Shown here: piece by piece, positions 52,120 to 60,777 of the stretch
Numbering within the stretch: the first letter of the stretch is position 1
Layout of the letters: every line of letters begins with the position of its first letter
Assembly: GCA_958296125.1 (NCBI GenBank)
Contig: OY282444.1
Location: 1,669,940 to 1,733,939, forward strand
Direction: 5' to 3'
Length of the DNA: 64,000 bases
Source: an uncultured Poribacteria bacterium
Lineage (GTDB): Bacteria > Poribacteria > WGA-4E > PCPOR2b
Program-made: the position numbers and the translations under genes
The notes under the pieces: model-generated
Databases searched by the model: none
What the model saw: only the letters and a program-made list of their open reading frames with translations
What the model was told of the DNA's origin: nothing

Positions 52120-52782
52120 ATGAAACGTATTTTAGAACCCGAAGTTATGGATACCCGCGAAGAAGCGGACGCGTACGACGCTATGGATCACACTGCTGTC
52201 AACACGGCATTTGTGGAGCGCGTGGTTGAACTTGGTGCAAGCGAAGAGCATTTTCTCGATCTCGGGACAGGGCCCGCCCAAATTCCCATCGTTTTAGCCC
52301 AACGCTGTCCCAAAATCCGAATCACCGGGATTGACCTCTCGGTAAACATGCTCACACTCGGCGAGCAGCACGTCGCTGAAGCCGGGTTAGCGGATCGGAT
52401 CGCATTAGAGCATGTCGATGCAAAAGCCCTCTTCTATCCCGATCACTCGTTCGATGGTGTGATTTCCAACAGCATTATCCACCACCTCACCGATCCGATA
52501 GCTGCCTTTCGGGAAATCAGCCGAGTCATTCGTCCTGGCGGTTTGATTCTCATCCGCGACCTGATGCGTCCCGATACGCCCGAGGCCGCTCAAGCCTTCG
52601 TTGACCGTTACGCAGCCAATGACACCCCCTACCAACAGAAACTCTTCTACGATTCCCTCCTTGCCGCCCTTACCATTCCCGAAATCGAAGCAATGCTTGC
52701 CCAAACAAACCTTACCGGCACCGTTGTCGTCCAAAGTTCAGACCGGCATTGGTCAATTGAACGTTCCAGATCGAATGGATGA
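52120..52782 (+). CDS. SAM-dependent methyltransferase (class I)
   Basis: The 220-residue protein has HFLDLGTGPAQIPIVLAQ (SAM-binding motif I), ITGIDLSVNMLTLGE (motif II, acidic residue for the ribose), ALEHVDAKAL, then DGVISNSIIHHLTDPIAAFREISRVIRPGGLILIRDLMRP, the typical UbiE/COQ5-like methyltransferase type 11 post-motif. AAAAGGAGAATCA places the start at the ATG at 52120; an in-frame ATG at 52084 has no site. The substrate is unknown. Confidence 0.9.
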   Translation: MKRILEPEVMDTREEADAYDAMDHTAVNTAFVERVVELGASEEHFLDLGTGPAQIPIVLAQRCPKIRITGIDLSVNMLTLGEQHVAEAGLADRIALEHVDAKALFYPDHSFDGVISNSIIHHLTDPIAAFREISRVIRPGGLILIRDLMRPDTPEAAQAFVDRYAANDTPYQQKLFYDSLLAALTIPEIEAMLAQTNLTGTVVVQSSDRHWSIERSRSNG

Positions 52783-52853
52783 AACGCTGACCTCTCAATA
52801 GCATTTAAATTCGATTGGGTCTCGATACACTGCTTCACCCGTCCTTGATCAAT

Positions 52854-52881
52854 AAAAGCCTCGGAAATAGGAGCCTTTTTT
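52854..52881 (+). terminator. Intrinsic terminator after the methyltransferase gene
   Basis: Arms AAAAGCCTC and GAGCCTTTT pair with one internal mismatch and are followed by a run of T residues. Confidence 0.5.
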
Positions 52882-53250
52882 CGCTTTCAATTTTTTTCGG
52901 TGCGTGATACAATAATAGGAGTTACGCAGTTGGATTTAAGGTGTAAATGGGTTGAGTGAGATAGGCACGCACCGCGTCTCTGATAATTGAGGCTTTCGAT
53001 TCAAACCAACTGATGCCTGTCGAAAAATGAAGTGCCTTTCAACACCAACCAATTGCTGGATACCTCGATGCTACTCTTCAGTTGACCCAGGCAACTCGGC
53101 ATACTTGAGTCGATACATCTCGTTCATTGATAGGTTACTGCTTGTCTAGTATTCACTGTTGCCGTTTGGGGAACCTCTCTTGAAAACTTTAACCAGTCCG
53201 TATCCCTTCATCGGCACGGACGATCTACCGGGGAGACCAGGGGAGGTATA

Positions 53251-53269
53251 GAGCGCAGATCTGCGTTCC
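53251..53269. repeat. Copy of AACGCAGATCTGCGTT-type palindrome
   Basis: Reads GAGCGCAGATCTGCGTTCC; related to 15110-15129 and 60251-60269. Confidence 0.55.
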
Positions 53270-53351
53270 ATATTTGGGGGTGCCCCTACGAGGCTTTGAA
53301 CCTTCGACTGCGTAAGTCCTAAATAAATTAAAATACGCAACAGGAGAACTA

Positions 53352-54686
53352 ATGAAAATCGATCGATTCCTCCGTAAGTTCCGAGTGCTAGGTATAGTGC
53401 TCTTGGTCTTATTGATCGCTGGAATTGGAACGGGCTACTATCTGACTCATCAGTATCCTAAGGAGTGGAATTACTGGAAAAACCTTCCCGTATCGGAGAA
53501 ACGCCGGGCCATTGGCTTAGAGATAAAACGGATCTGGGATGGTATTTTCCTTCCGGCTCCGCGGCCTGAACTCTACGCGCATGTGACCGCAGAAACACTG
53601 GAACATTCAATGCGTCTCGGTGCCGATTGGATCGTCACTATGCAAGAACATCACGGGCGGTTTCGATACTGGTATGATCCCGTCAGTGACAAGTTCAGCA
53701 GTAAAGATGATGATAACTTTTTGCGCCAAGCAGGCACCTCATTCTCGCTGTCACTCGTTTATGAAATGACGGGAGAGCCCCATTATTTCGAGGCAGCGCG
53801 TGAGAGTGTCCAGTACCTGTTGGCTTTCACAGAATCACTTGACGCTGACAAAGCTTACTTCCTTTTCCGCAAGAAAGCGAAGCTCGGCGGAATTAGCCTT
53901 CCCATGTTGACGATGCTCAAAATTCGTCAGCTAACAGGGACGACTGAATTCGATGTAGTCTTGACGAAGTTGGCGAACATGATCTTGTTTCTACAGGAAA
54001 AATATAACACCGGCCAATATAAAAGCACCTATGTGTATTCCGGCGACTACGAGTATGAAAAACACTCCGGTTGGGAATCAAAGATTTACCCCGGTGAAGC
54101 ACTTTATGCGTTAGCGGGCATGTATCAGGCTTTTGGAGATGCCCGTTATAAACAGAGCATGGATTGGGCATTAGAATTCTATTATCGAGAAAAATGGAAG
54201 TCACATGCGTTTCTCCCATGGACTATTTCTGCTTTCGCGTCGCTCTATGAACAGACCGGTGAATGGAAATACGCCGACTATGTTTTTTTCTTGAGCGATC
54301 AACTGCTGACGCAACAAAATTTGGATGGCGATGATGAGGCTTACGGTAGTTTTCATGGAGTACCTTCCGCGAATACGGGAAGTTACATGGAAGGATTGGG
54401 AGATGCCATTCATGTTGCACGATTGGTAGGAGACAAGCGGCGATTACGGCTCTATCAAGAACGTGCAAAAATGGGGTATCGCTGGCTGTTCACGCTGCAA
54501 TACGGGGAATCTGATGCCGCCGCTCTGAAACGTCCCGATATGGCACGGGGCGGCTTTCGCAAGACCCTCACCGACTCTCAATTACGGATTGATAACACCC
54601 AACATGCAATTAGCAGTTTTGCAAAGGGGTTACGCTTTATTTATGAGATGCCGCCTGCCATGCCAGGTATCAATCATTTTCAGTAG
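53352..54686 (+). CDS. Membrane-anchored alpha/alpha-toroid-like protein 1
   Basis: The 444-residue protein has an N-terminal membrane anchor (VLGIVLLVLLIAGIGTGYYL) and a large helical domain with repeating helix pairs: SMRLGADWIVTMQE, LRQAGTSFSLSLVYEMTGEPHYFEAARESVQYLL, YPGEALYALAGMYQAFGDARY, HVARLVGDKRRLRLYQERA and a final RIDNTQHAISSFAKGLRF. This is the six-hairpin (alpha/alpha)6 toroid seen in many glycosidases and lyases, so a role in polysaccharide or wall metabolism outside the membrane is possible. The exact family is not recognised. A paralogue starts 6 bases after the stop. GGAGAA precedes the ATG. Confidence 0.75.
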   Translation: MKIDRFLRKFRVLGIVLLVLLIAGIGTGYYLTHQYPKEWNYWKNLPVSEKRRAIGLEIKRIWDGIFLPAPRPELYAHVTAETLEHSMRLGADWIVTMQEHHGRFRYWYDPVSDKFSSKDDDNFLRQAGTSFSLSLVYEMTGEPHYFEAARESVQYLLAFTESLDADKAYFLFRKKAKLGGISLPMLTMLKIRQLTGTTEFDVVLTKLANMILFLQEKYNTGQYKSTYVYSGDYEYEKHSGWESKIYPGEALYALAGMYQAFGDARYKQSMDWALEFYYREKWKSHAFLPWTISAFASLYEQTGEWKYADYVFFLSDQLLTQQNLDGDDEAYGSFHGVPSANTGSYMEGLGDAIHVARLVGDKRRLRLYQERAKMGYRWLFTLQYGESDAAALKRPDMARGGFRKTLTDSQLRIDNTQHAISSFAKGLRFIYEMPPAMPGINHFQ

Positions 54687-54692
54687 GATGCT

Positions 54693-55934
54693 ATGAACAA
54701 AAACAACGCAAATCGAACCACAAAACCGAGAAAAAAGTTGCGCTATATCGCCTTAGTGGCAGGGACAGCAGGGCTTGTAACGTCTTTTACTCTACTGCTG
54801 CTCTCTTGCGATTTTGGGCAACCGAAGCCGTTAACCCGTGCGGTTCTTGACCGTTCGCTCGAACTGGGTACACAGTTTATGCTCAATCACCAAAAACCAG
54901 AGGGCAACTTTACCTACATTTACGATTGGGTTAAGAAGACTTACACTCCCGGTGACAATCAGGTACGGCAGGCTGGGGCGATGTGGGGCTTAGCGGTGAT
55001 ATATAACGATTCGCCGAATCCGAAGGTCGGAGAAGCTGTTGAAAAATCGATGGATTTCTTCGCCCAAAACTCAAAGCTCACTCACGACGGCCACCGCTAT
55101 GTAGCTTATCCAGGGGAGGAGGTCGGACGGATAGGGACTGTGGCACTTTGTGCGCTCGCTCATATTGATTACTTGCGCGCTGCCAAACCTCAGATCTCCG
55201 AGGAAAAATTCCAAAACTATCGGCAACTCCTGGACGAGTACATTGGATTTCTCATCAAGGCACGTATACAGACGAAACTAAAGGCGGGCCTTTGGCACCG
55301 AAGCTACAGCATCTCCAACGGACAGCCCTACGGTCCGTCCTCTCCCTACTTCGATGGTGAATCCCTTCTTGCACTGATTAAAGCAGCGAAGTATATGGGA
55401 CGTGAAGATTTACAACCCATTATCATCGCTTCCGCTGATACCGGCTATCGCTACAATATTCAAGAAGCGCTTCAGGAAGATCCGGATTCGTCTACAACGA
55501 AGGGGTACTATCAGTGGGGTTCCATGATTTTCTTTGAAATTGCTACCTCCGGCTGGTTTGGTACGGAGAAGTACGGTGATTATGTCATTGACCTTGCCAA
55601 CTGGATGATCGATGTTCATGAGACCCTAAAACGAAGGCGCAACACCGCCTATGCGTACGAAGGAATCATTCATGCCTATCAACTGGCCGTGCAGCGCAAC
55701 GATACCGAGCATATCAAGAAATTCGCCGGTGTTATTGAGGCCGGCTTGGCGAAATTGACTTCGTGGCAGGTTGGCAGTCCGCTAATGAACAAGTTTATAC
55801 GTAGCCATCTGACAGATGATCCGCTTGCGATAGGCGGCATACAAAACCAGCGCCGCAAATCCCCTTTACGGATTGACGTAGTTCAGCACCAGATGCATGC
55901 GATTATTCTGGCGCGCCGTTATGTATACAAGTGA
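54693..55934 (+). CDS. Alpha/alpha-toroid-like lipoprotein 2 (paralogue of the preceding gene)
   Basis: The 413-residue protein has a membrane segment ending LLLLSC, so either a lipoprotein or a single-span anchor. It shares the helix-pair plan and key segments with its neighbour: NQVRQAGAMWGLAVIY (compare LRQAGTSFSLSLVY), YPGEEVGRIGTVALCALAH, YFDGESLLALIKAAKYMG and a final RIDVVQHQMHAIILARRYVY. The neighbouring genes therefore encode a diverged pair, probably forming one envelope machine. No catalytic residues can be assigned with confidence. It is followed by dprA, 112 bases away. Confidence 0.75.
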   Translation: MNKNNANRTTKPRKKLRYIALVAGTAGLVTSFTLLLLSCDFGQPKPLTRAVLDRSLELGTQFMLNHQKPEGNFTYIYDWVKKTYTPGDNQVRQAGAMWGLAVIYNDSPNPKVGEAVEKSMDFFAQNSKLTHDGHRYVAYPGEEVGRIGTVALCALAHIDYLRAAKPQISEEKFQNYRQLLDEYIGFLIKARIQTKLKAGLWHRSYSISNGQPYGPSSPYFDGESLLALIKAAKYMGREDLQPIIIASADTGYRYNIQEALQEDPDSSTTKGYYQWGSMIFFEIATSGWFGTEKYGDYVIDLANWMIDVHETLKRRRNTAYAYEGIIHAYQLAVQRNDTEHIKKFAGVIEAGLAKLTSWQVGSPLMNKFIRSHLTDDPLAIGGIQNQRRKSPLRIDVVQHQMHAIILARRYVYK

Positions 55935-56046
55935 GATTTTTCTAATCCAAAATATCAGGAGATTTTCTACATTTTGATGTTGATATGGTGTCCTCTCAAC
56001 TTCTGTTACGCGATTAAAGTGAGGGCACTAAGGTTGGCAATGGACT

Positions 56047-56985
56047 ATGTCCGGACAAGAATTTTGGTTCGCGCTCGCTTCAATCGACGGTGTGGGACCG
56101 ATGCGAATTAAGCGTTTGCTCAATCGTTTTGGAACAGTTGAAGCTGTCTTTGATGCAGAACTTTCCGAGATTGCGCGGGTGCCACTCTTTAACCCGCTGT
56201 TGGCGGCACGGATTCTAAAGGCAAGAATACGGGTCGCTGAATTCCGCCGCCACATCAAGTGGTTCAAAAGTCGCGGGATTGACATTCTCTGCGTTGAGGA
56301 GGAGGACTACCCCACACAACTAAAGGAAATCCTGAACGCTCCGGCAATCCTTTGTAAAAAAGGGAATTTATCTCAAGTCAGCGAGAAAGCTGTTGCTATT
56401 GTCGGTACAACGACCCCCACAGAGTTAGGAATCTTGACAACGCTTGAGCTTTCAACACGCCTTGTTCGAGCGGGATTGACCATCGTTAGTGGACTTGCCA
56501 GAGGGATTGATACCTCTGCTCACTTAGGGGCATTATCAGCCAATGGTACAACCGTTGGTGTCGTGGGGAGCGATCTGTTTTCGATCTATCCGAGCGAACA
56601 TCGGGAACTTGCCGATCAAATCTGCGAAAACGGCGCACTTTTTTCCGAACACCCTTTTACGACGCAACCGACACCCGCAAATCTTATCCTTCGGAACCGG
56701 ATCATCAGTGGGCTTTCAATAGCAACAATTGTTGTTGAATCGAATGAGAACGGTGGGGCGGTTCGCACGGCAGCCTTTGCTTCGGAACAAGGACGTCTCG
56801 TTTTTGCCTGTAACTGGGCTGGTCATTCTCGATTAAGTGAGGGGCCACGCAAACTCATTCAGCAGGGGGCTTACCCTATCTCGCCGGATCGGTTGGATAA
56901 GGTCGTTGAGGTTTTATCGGACCCCAATCGTCTAGAAAAGATTCAATCGGCTCATCTCACAGGGGAACAGATGAATCTGTTTTAG
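56047..56985 (+). CDS. dprA: DNA processing protein DprA (natural transformation)
   Basis: The 312-residue protein has an N-terminal helix-hairpin segment (LASIDGVGPMRIKRLLNRFGTVEAVF) and the DprA Rossmann-like domain: AVAIVGTTTPTELG, TIVSGLARGIDTSAHLGAL, GTTVGVVGSDLFSIYPSEHREL, LFSEHPF, RNRIISGLSIATIVVESNENGGAVRTAAFASEQGR. It protects incoming single-stranded DNA and loads RecA. The C-terminus ends EQMNLF and has no DML1-type domain. It suggests natural competence, though no com genes are in the window. Confidence 0.93.
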   Translation: MSGQEFWFALASIDGVGPMRIKRLLNRFGTVEAVFDAELSEIARVPLFNPLLAARILKARIRVAEFRRHIKWFKSRGIDILCVEEEDYPTQLKEILNAPAILCKKGNLSQVSEKAVAIVGTTTPTELGILTTLELSTRLVRAGLTIVSGLARGIDTSAHLGALSANGTTVGVVGSDLFSIYPSEHRELADQICENGALFSEHPFTTQPTPANLILRNRIISGLSIATIVVESNENGGAVRTAAFASEQGRLVFACNWAGHSRLSEGPRKLIQQGAYPISPDRLDKVVEVLSDPNRLEKIQSAHLTGEQMNLF

Positions 56986-57512
56986 GAATACAAGGGCGAG
57001 GCTCAGTAGCCCAAGAGTCAACAAACCGCCTTATTTAAACCGCTTTATTTTAGGTTTTGTCGTGGACAGGCTGCCTTTTTTCGCTTTTTCACTTTACTTT
57101 TTTTGCAAAGTTTGGTAGAATATCGGTCATCAAACATTTGGCAATCAAAATTTGTGGAAAAAAATGTGAAGATTTCTCTTTACAAAAATCACAAACTTTG
57201 ATAGGCTAAATGGAGAACAACGTTTAGCCTGCGTTGTGGCCACGCGCGGAGAGCTTGCTAAAAGCATGAGGAGGTCGCCGCGATGAGAAACGCGAAGGTC
57301 AAAATGACCATTTTGTGAACGCTTTTGATGTCTGGCTTCGTTGGAAGCAAGTTATTATTTTTCAGCTGCAACTCGCTCTTGCCAGAACGGAGTTAATTGG
57401 ACTTGAGCGGCTCTCACACAAACGAGGGTCACGGAAAGTTCATGCGACATAAGATTTATAAACCGTAGCATACAAAAATGAGTTGCGGCCAACAATAGGA
57501 GACATGAAACAA
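56986..57512 (+). promoter_or_regulatory. Long structured leader of the Ig-like lipoprotein gene
   Basis: A promoter-like TTTACT (57093-57098), 17-base spacer, TAGAAT (57116-57121) is followed by about 390 bases before the next start codon. The transcript could fold into several stems: AGGCTAAA/TTTAGCCT (about 57202-57209 and 57222-57229), CGCG..CGCG around 57281-57295 and CAAAATG/CATTTTG near 57300-57315. A strong GAGGAGG at 57269-57275 precedes a tiny frame, MRNAKVKMTIL (57283-57318), whose stop follows the last hairpin. It resembles an attenuator with a leader peptide or an uncharacterised RNA element. I cannot match it to a known riboswitch. Confidence 0.45.
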
Positions 57513-58247
57513 ATGTACCAACTCACGCAGCACAAATTCTGGGGCGTATTGGCCCTCATAATATCGATCATGTTTGTTGTCTTCATGGTCAATGGTTGTG
57601 GCAATGACGATGATGATGATGATACAACAAATGACGATGATGATGATACAACAAATGACGATGATGATGCTGGACCGCCACCGGCAACATCGGTCATGGT
57701 AAATCCAGCTGCCGGTTCTACAGTTCCATCAAACCAGGAATTCTCACTGACGTTTGATCAGGGCGTTACGGCGGCGACAGTCAATGGCACTGCAGCGACT
57801 GGATCGGGTCTCAATTGGACAGCGTCACCGGCGGGTTTATCTCAAGGTTCAGCGACTCTGAATGTTGGTTGGACAAACCGAGACGGCTCCCCCGGTTCTC
57901 AAGCGGTTGGCCCTTATACCATTGATGACCCAGATGTGGTAGCACCGTCGATCACTACTGGCACGGTGGCAGATGGAGACAGTGATGTCGACCCCGCGCC
58001 GATCAATGCAGGTGGCTTCCGGTTTGATTTCGACGAAGCTGTCACAGGATCCATTAAGCTGACCGATGAGGCTGGTGCTGACCTCAATTGGCAGGCAAAT
58101 GTAGGTGGTCAGACAGCAACGCTGACTGCGATTGCAGGACAGGAACTTGCCAACGAGACAACCTATATCGTTGACATTGATGTCAAGGATGGTGCTGGTA
58201 ATGCAACTACAGCGCAGCTTACCTTCGTTACCAAACCCAAAGAGTAA
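57513..58247 (+). CDS. Lipoprotein with Asp-rich repeat and bacterial Ig-like domains
   Basis: The 244-residue protein has a signal with the lipobox MVNGC. Directly after the Cys comes a tandem acidic repeat built from a 24-base unit (DDDDTTN, repeated), then two SbsA/Big_5-type Ig-like domains: MVNPAAGSTVPSNQEFSLTF and the second starting VVAPSITTGTVADGDSDVDP, with FDFDEAVTGSIKLTDEAG and the end TYIVDIDVKDGAGNATTAQLTF. It likely sits on the outer surface as an adhesion or calcium-binding protein. AGGAG is 11 bases before the ATG at 57513; an ATG at 57504 is too close. A strong terminator follows. Confidence 0.82.
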   Translation: MYQLTQHKFWGVLALIISIMFVVFMVNGCGNDDDDDDTTNDDDDDTTNDDDDAGPPPATSVMVNPAAGSTVPSNQEFSLTFDQGVTAATVNGTAATGSGLNWTASPAGLSQGSATLNVGWTNRDGSPGSQAVGPYTIDDPDVVAPSITTGTVADGDSDVDPAPINAGGFRFDFDEAVTGSIKLTDEAGADLNWQANVGGQTATLTAIAGQELANETTYIVDIDVKDGAGNATTAQLTFVTKPKE

Positions 58248-58285
58248 ATAAACCGTTTTATTTTCGGTTTCAATGTTTGAAAAAG

Positions 58286-58318
58286 GGCAACGTGTCATAG
58301 GCATGTTGCCTTTTTTTT
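58286..58318 (+). terminator. Intrinsic terminator
   Basis: Stem GGCAACGTG / CATGTTGCC (one G-U pair) with a 7-base loop, then eight T residues. Ends the Ig-like lipoprotein transcript. Confidence 0.9.
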
Positions 58319-58520
58319 GGCTTAGAAATTTTCAATAACGATATAAGCTTGTCGGCAAAATCACCATCAAAGGGCTTTACAAGGAGCCCGAAATCGGATA
58401 AAATAACATCTACTTACTCCGGTTTAAAAAAAATATCAAAATCTGCCAAATTTTTTGAACGGTTCTTGAAGTTGAGTTGTCTAAAACAATTGAGAGCAGC
58501 AAAATCAGGGAGAAAGTTCT

Positions 58521-59123
58521 GTGGAACGAGTTGAAACGTTGCTTATTGATGAGCTCCGTGAAGGAGATATGGCAGCATTAGCGATTCTGGTTGAAAAGTA
58601 CAAACGGCTCGTTTATCGGGTTGCCATTCAGATTACAAAAAACCATGAAGACGCGAACGATGTCATGCAAGATACGTTTCTGAAAGTGTACGAATCTATT
58701 CACAGCTTTCGCAAGGATGCTGCTTTTGAAACATGGCTTTATCGTATTGTTGTCAACCATGCTACGAATCTCGTCAAGCACCGAGAGCGCCGTCGTGAAT
58801 CTCCGCTTTCAGCTACTAGTGAAATGGAAATTCATCCGGATTTGAGGCGAACCGCAGATCTGGCAAATAATCCTCACTTGCACGCTGAAAGAAAAGAGCG
58901 ACAAAGATGGGTCACCCAGGCGGTAAATAGTTTGCCACTCAAGCAAAGAACCGTTGTTATTCTTCACGAGTTTGAAGGCTTAACGCACCCAGAAATTGCT
59001 TCGATTCTCAACTGCTCCGAGGGAACAGTTCGTTCCCGGTTGCATTACGCAAGACAAAAACTGAGAGATTTGTTGAAGCCTTATGTAGACTCAACAGACT
59101 TTCCTCTAACAGAAGGCAACTGA
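58521..59123 (+). CDS. ECF-type RNA polymerase sigma factor
   Basis: The 200-residue sigma factor has region 2 (YKRLVYRVAIQITKNHEDANDVMQDTFLKVYESIHSFRKDAAFETWLYRIVVNHA) and region 4 with the helix-turn-helix LPLKQRTVVILHEFEGLTHPEIASILNCSEGTVRSRLHYARQ-type pattern, like the SigE/RpoE group. It begins with GTG, preceded by GGGAGAAAG. The gene that follows, 72 bases away, encodes a zinc-finger membrane protein likely to be its anti-sigma factor, so it is probably an envelope-responsive regulator. Confidence 0.95.
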   Translation: MERVETLLIDELREGDMAALAILVEKYKRLVYRVAIQITKNHEDANDVMQDTFLKVYESIHSFRKDAAFETWLYRIVVNHATNLVKHRERRRESPLSATSEMEIHPDLRRTADLANNPHLHAERKERQRWVTQAVNSLPLKQRTVVILHEFEGLTHPEIASILNCSEGTVRSRLHYARQKLRDLLKPYVDSTDFPLTEGN

Positions 59124-59195
59124 AATCGCACAACAGATATACCTAAGTTGTCGCACGATTTACCCTAGCAATGATAGATACATACCGAGGCAAAC

Positions 59196-60149
59196 ATGAA
59201 ACCTCAATGTCGTTCAATTCAACGGTGCTTGTCTGATTACATAGACTATACACTCTTATGGCGGCAAACCGTCATCGTGGATCAACATCTACGATTTTGT
59301 CGAGATTGCCAACTCGAATTGGAATCTTTGCGGCGGACAGAGGCACTGCTTCGTCTTCATGTACCTCCACAGCCCCCAGAAGGTTATTACGATCAATTTG
59401 GGGAGCAGTTGCAGCAGCGGATAATTGAAAAGCGTCGTTGTCCTATATGGTGGGAGGCGACTGCGTTTTCGCAAGCAATCACTTGGAGATTTCAAGAATT
59501 TCTACATCAGTCTATCTGCTCTTTTAGCAAGCTAATTAGTCTTCCTATAGGCTGGGTTAAACAGTCTCCTGCTTATGCGTGGACGCTGCTTATCGTTCTT
59601 GTCGGTCTGTCTACATATCAATTCTTCCAGCCCCAAGAACAAAATCGCTTTGACGCTACAAACTTGTCACAGGTCCTGAAAGTTCAGCCGACCTCTCCCC
59701 TGAAACGGGGCGATAATCGAGAACTGATTAGCAACCGGGAACGGCTTGTTGAAATCGCACAGGCTCCTCCTGAACACGTCGTTCAGGGTGAACAAAATTC
59801 AGATAAAGAGATTGAGGTCGTTGCATCGCTTGCAGAACTTTCAAGATGGGAGGGCTACCAGCTAGGTCCTGTTAGTGATAACAGTCTCATTAGTGATAAT
59901 GATGCGTTTAAAGCAATGGCAATCCATGATGCTTCTCCCAACCTGATAACAGTTGCCCAGTTATCAAGTCCTGAACCGATTGCCGCGAAAGAGGATTTTT
60001 CGCAGCCTTTGGGCGTTGTGGTTATTCCTGTTTCAGCGGAAATTGGTTGGAGCGACAATCGCTCACTGAATGGCGTTGTTGAGATGTTGATGAATGTACC
60101 GTTACCCAATTTCTCGATTACGGAAGTTTACGATTCTGTCAAACTTTAG
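59196..60149 (+). CDS. Putative anti-sigma factor: zinc-finger (HC2-like) membrane protein
   Basis: The 317-residue protein starts with a cytoplasmic zf-HC2-like domain: SDYIDYT, then VDQHLRFCRDCQLELES with H-x3-C-x2-C, the anti-sigma zinc pattern. A membrane span (AYAWTLLIVLVGLSTYQFF) sits near residues 125-145, and a long extracytoplasmic Ser/Glu-rich tail follows. It probably binds the adjacent ECF sigma and releases it on an envelope signal. The last residues, PNFSITEVYDSVKL, and the following bases recur in the small broken gene at 60332-60731. Confidence 0.8.
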   Translation: MKPQCRSIQRCLSDYIDYTLLWRQTVIVDQHLRFCRDCQLELESLRRTEALLRLHVPPQPPEGYYDQFGEQLQQRIIEKRRCPIWWEATAFSQAITWRFQEFLHQSICSFSKLISLPIGWVKQSPAYAWTLLIVLVGLSTYQFFQPQEQNRFDATNLSQVLKVQPTSPLKRGDNRELISNRERLVEIAQAPPEHVVQGEQNSDKEIEVVASLAELSRWEGYQLGPVSDNSLISDNDAFKAMAIHDASPNLITVAQLSSPEPIAAKEDFSQPLGVVVIPVSAEIGWSDNRSLNGVVEMLMNVPLPNFSITEVYDSVKL

Positions 60150-60250
60150 TTAGGCTAATTCAGGAGCAACAAAATGGAAAGCCAACCTCTATCTGTATCT
60201 CAACAAAAAACTTGTGTTTCTTACGAAAATATGCTACGATTTCTTTTGCA

Positions 60251-60269
60251 GAACGCGAATCTGCGTTCC
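60251..60269. repeat. Copy of AACGCAGATCTGCGTT-type palindrome
   Basis: Reads GAACGCGAATCTGCGTTCC; imperfect palindrome related to 15110-15129 and 53251-53269. Confidence 0.55.
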
Positions 60270-60331
60270 CTAACTTGCTACCCCACTGGGGTGAGGGGAG
60301 TATATCAATTTAAATGAGCAATCAAACAATT

Positions 60332-60731
60332 ATGCAGGAGAAAATAAAGCTAGGGGCCCCATCCGAAAGAGATTGAGATTCTTGTCGAGGGACTGGACGC
60401 TTTCAGGGCTGCCAAGTTTTTGGAGGCCTTGTACTTGTCTTCGGATTACGTCAGTGAATATCCTGAGCGAGCAGTGGTTGAAAATCCGGGTGATTTTGAC
60501 GTGCTGCTGTTCTATCCCAAACAACTTCCACACGATTCATGGGATGAGCAATCGGTTGAGAAAAAGGTCGCAGGATACTGTCAATTACTTTCGATGAATC
60601 CGTCCTCGGTTGAGGTGTTATGGGCTTGGGACATACTTAACATACCTTGTAACTCCTTGCTCATTTGTGCATTTACTGTGCATTTACCTAGTTTCTTAAT
60701 TACGGAAATTTATGATTCCGTCAAACTTTAG
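60332..60731 (+). pseudogene. Frameshifted small gene ending in a duplicated anti-sigma tail
   Basis: An ATG at 60332 opens MQEKIKLGAPSERD and stops. In the +1 frame the sequence continues PHPKEIEILVEGLD and FRAAKFLEALYLSSDYVSEYP for about 120 residues to a stop at 60729-60731. The frames join at a GGGGCCCC run around 60353-60360, where one missing C would restore a single protein. The last residues, LITEIYDSVKL, and the bases around the stop (GTCAAACTTTAGTTAG) repeat the end of the upstream gene at 60107-60154, so a segmental duplication created this end. I do not recognise the remaining sequence as a family. Probably non-functional. Confidence 0.55.
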
Positions 60732-60777
60732 TTAGATTAACAACATCCACCAATTACTATCCGAAAGGAGAATCTTT

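Larger units (their letters stand above)
52783..53351. other. Gene-free interval with terminator and two kinds of dispersed repeat
   Basis: The interval carries a likely terminator (52854-52881), a sequence related to the GC-rich element (GGCACGGACGATCTACCGGGGAGACCAGG, about 53212-53240) and one AACGCAGATCTGCGTT-type palindrome (53251-53269). No gene is supported. A TGATACAAT-like -10 lies near 52906. Confidence 0.5.
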
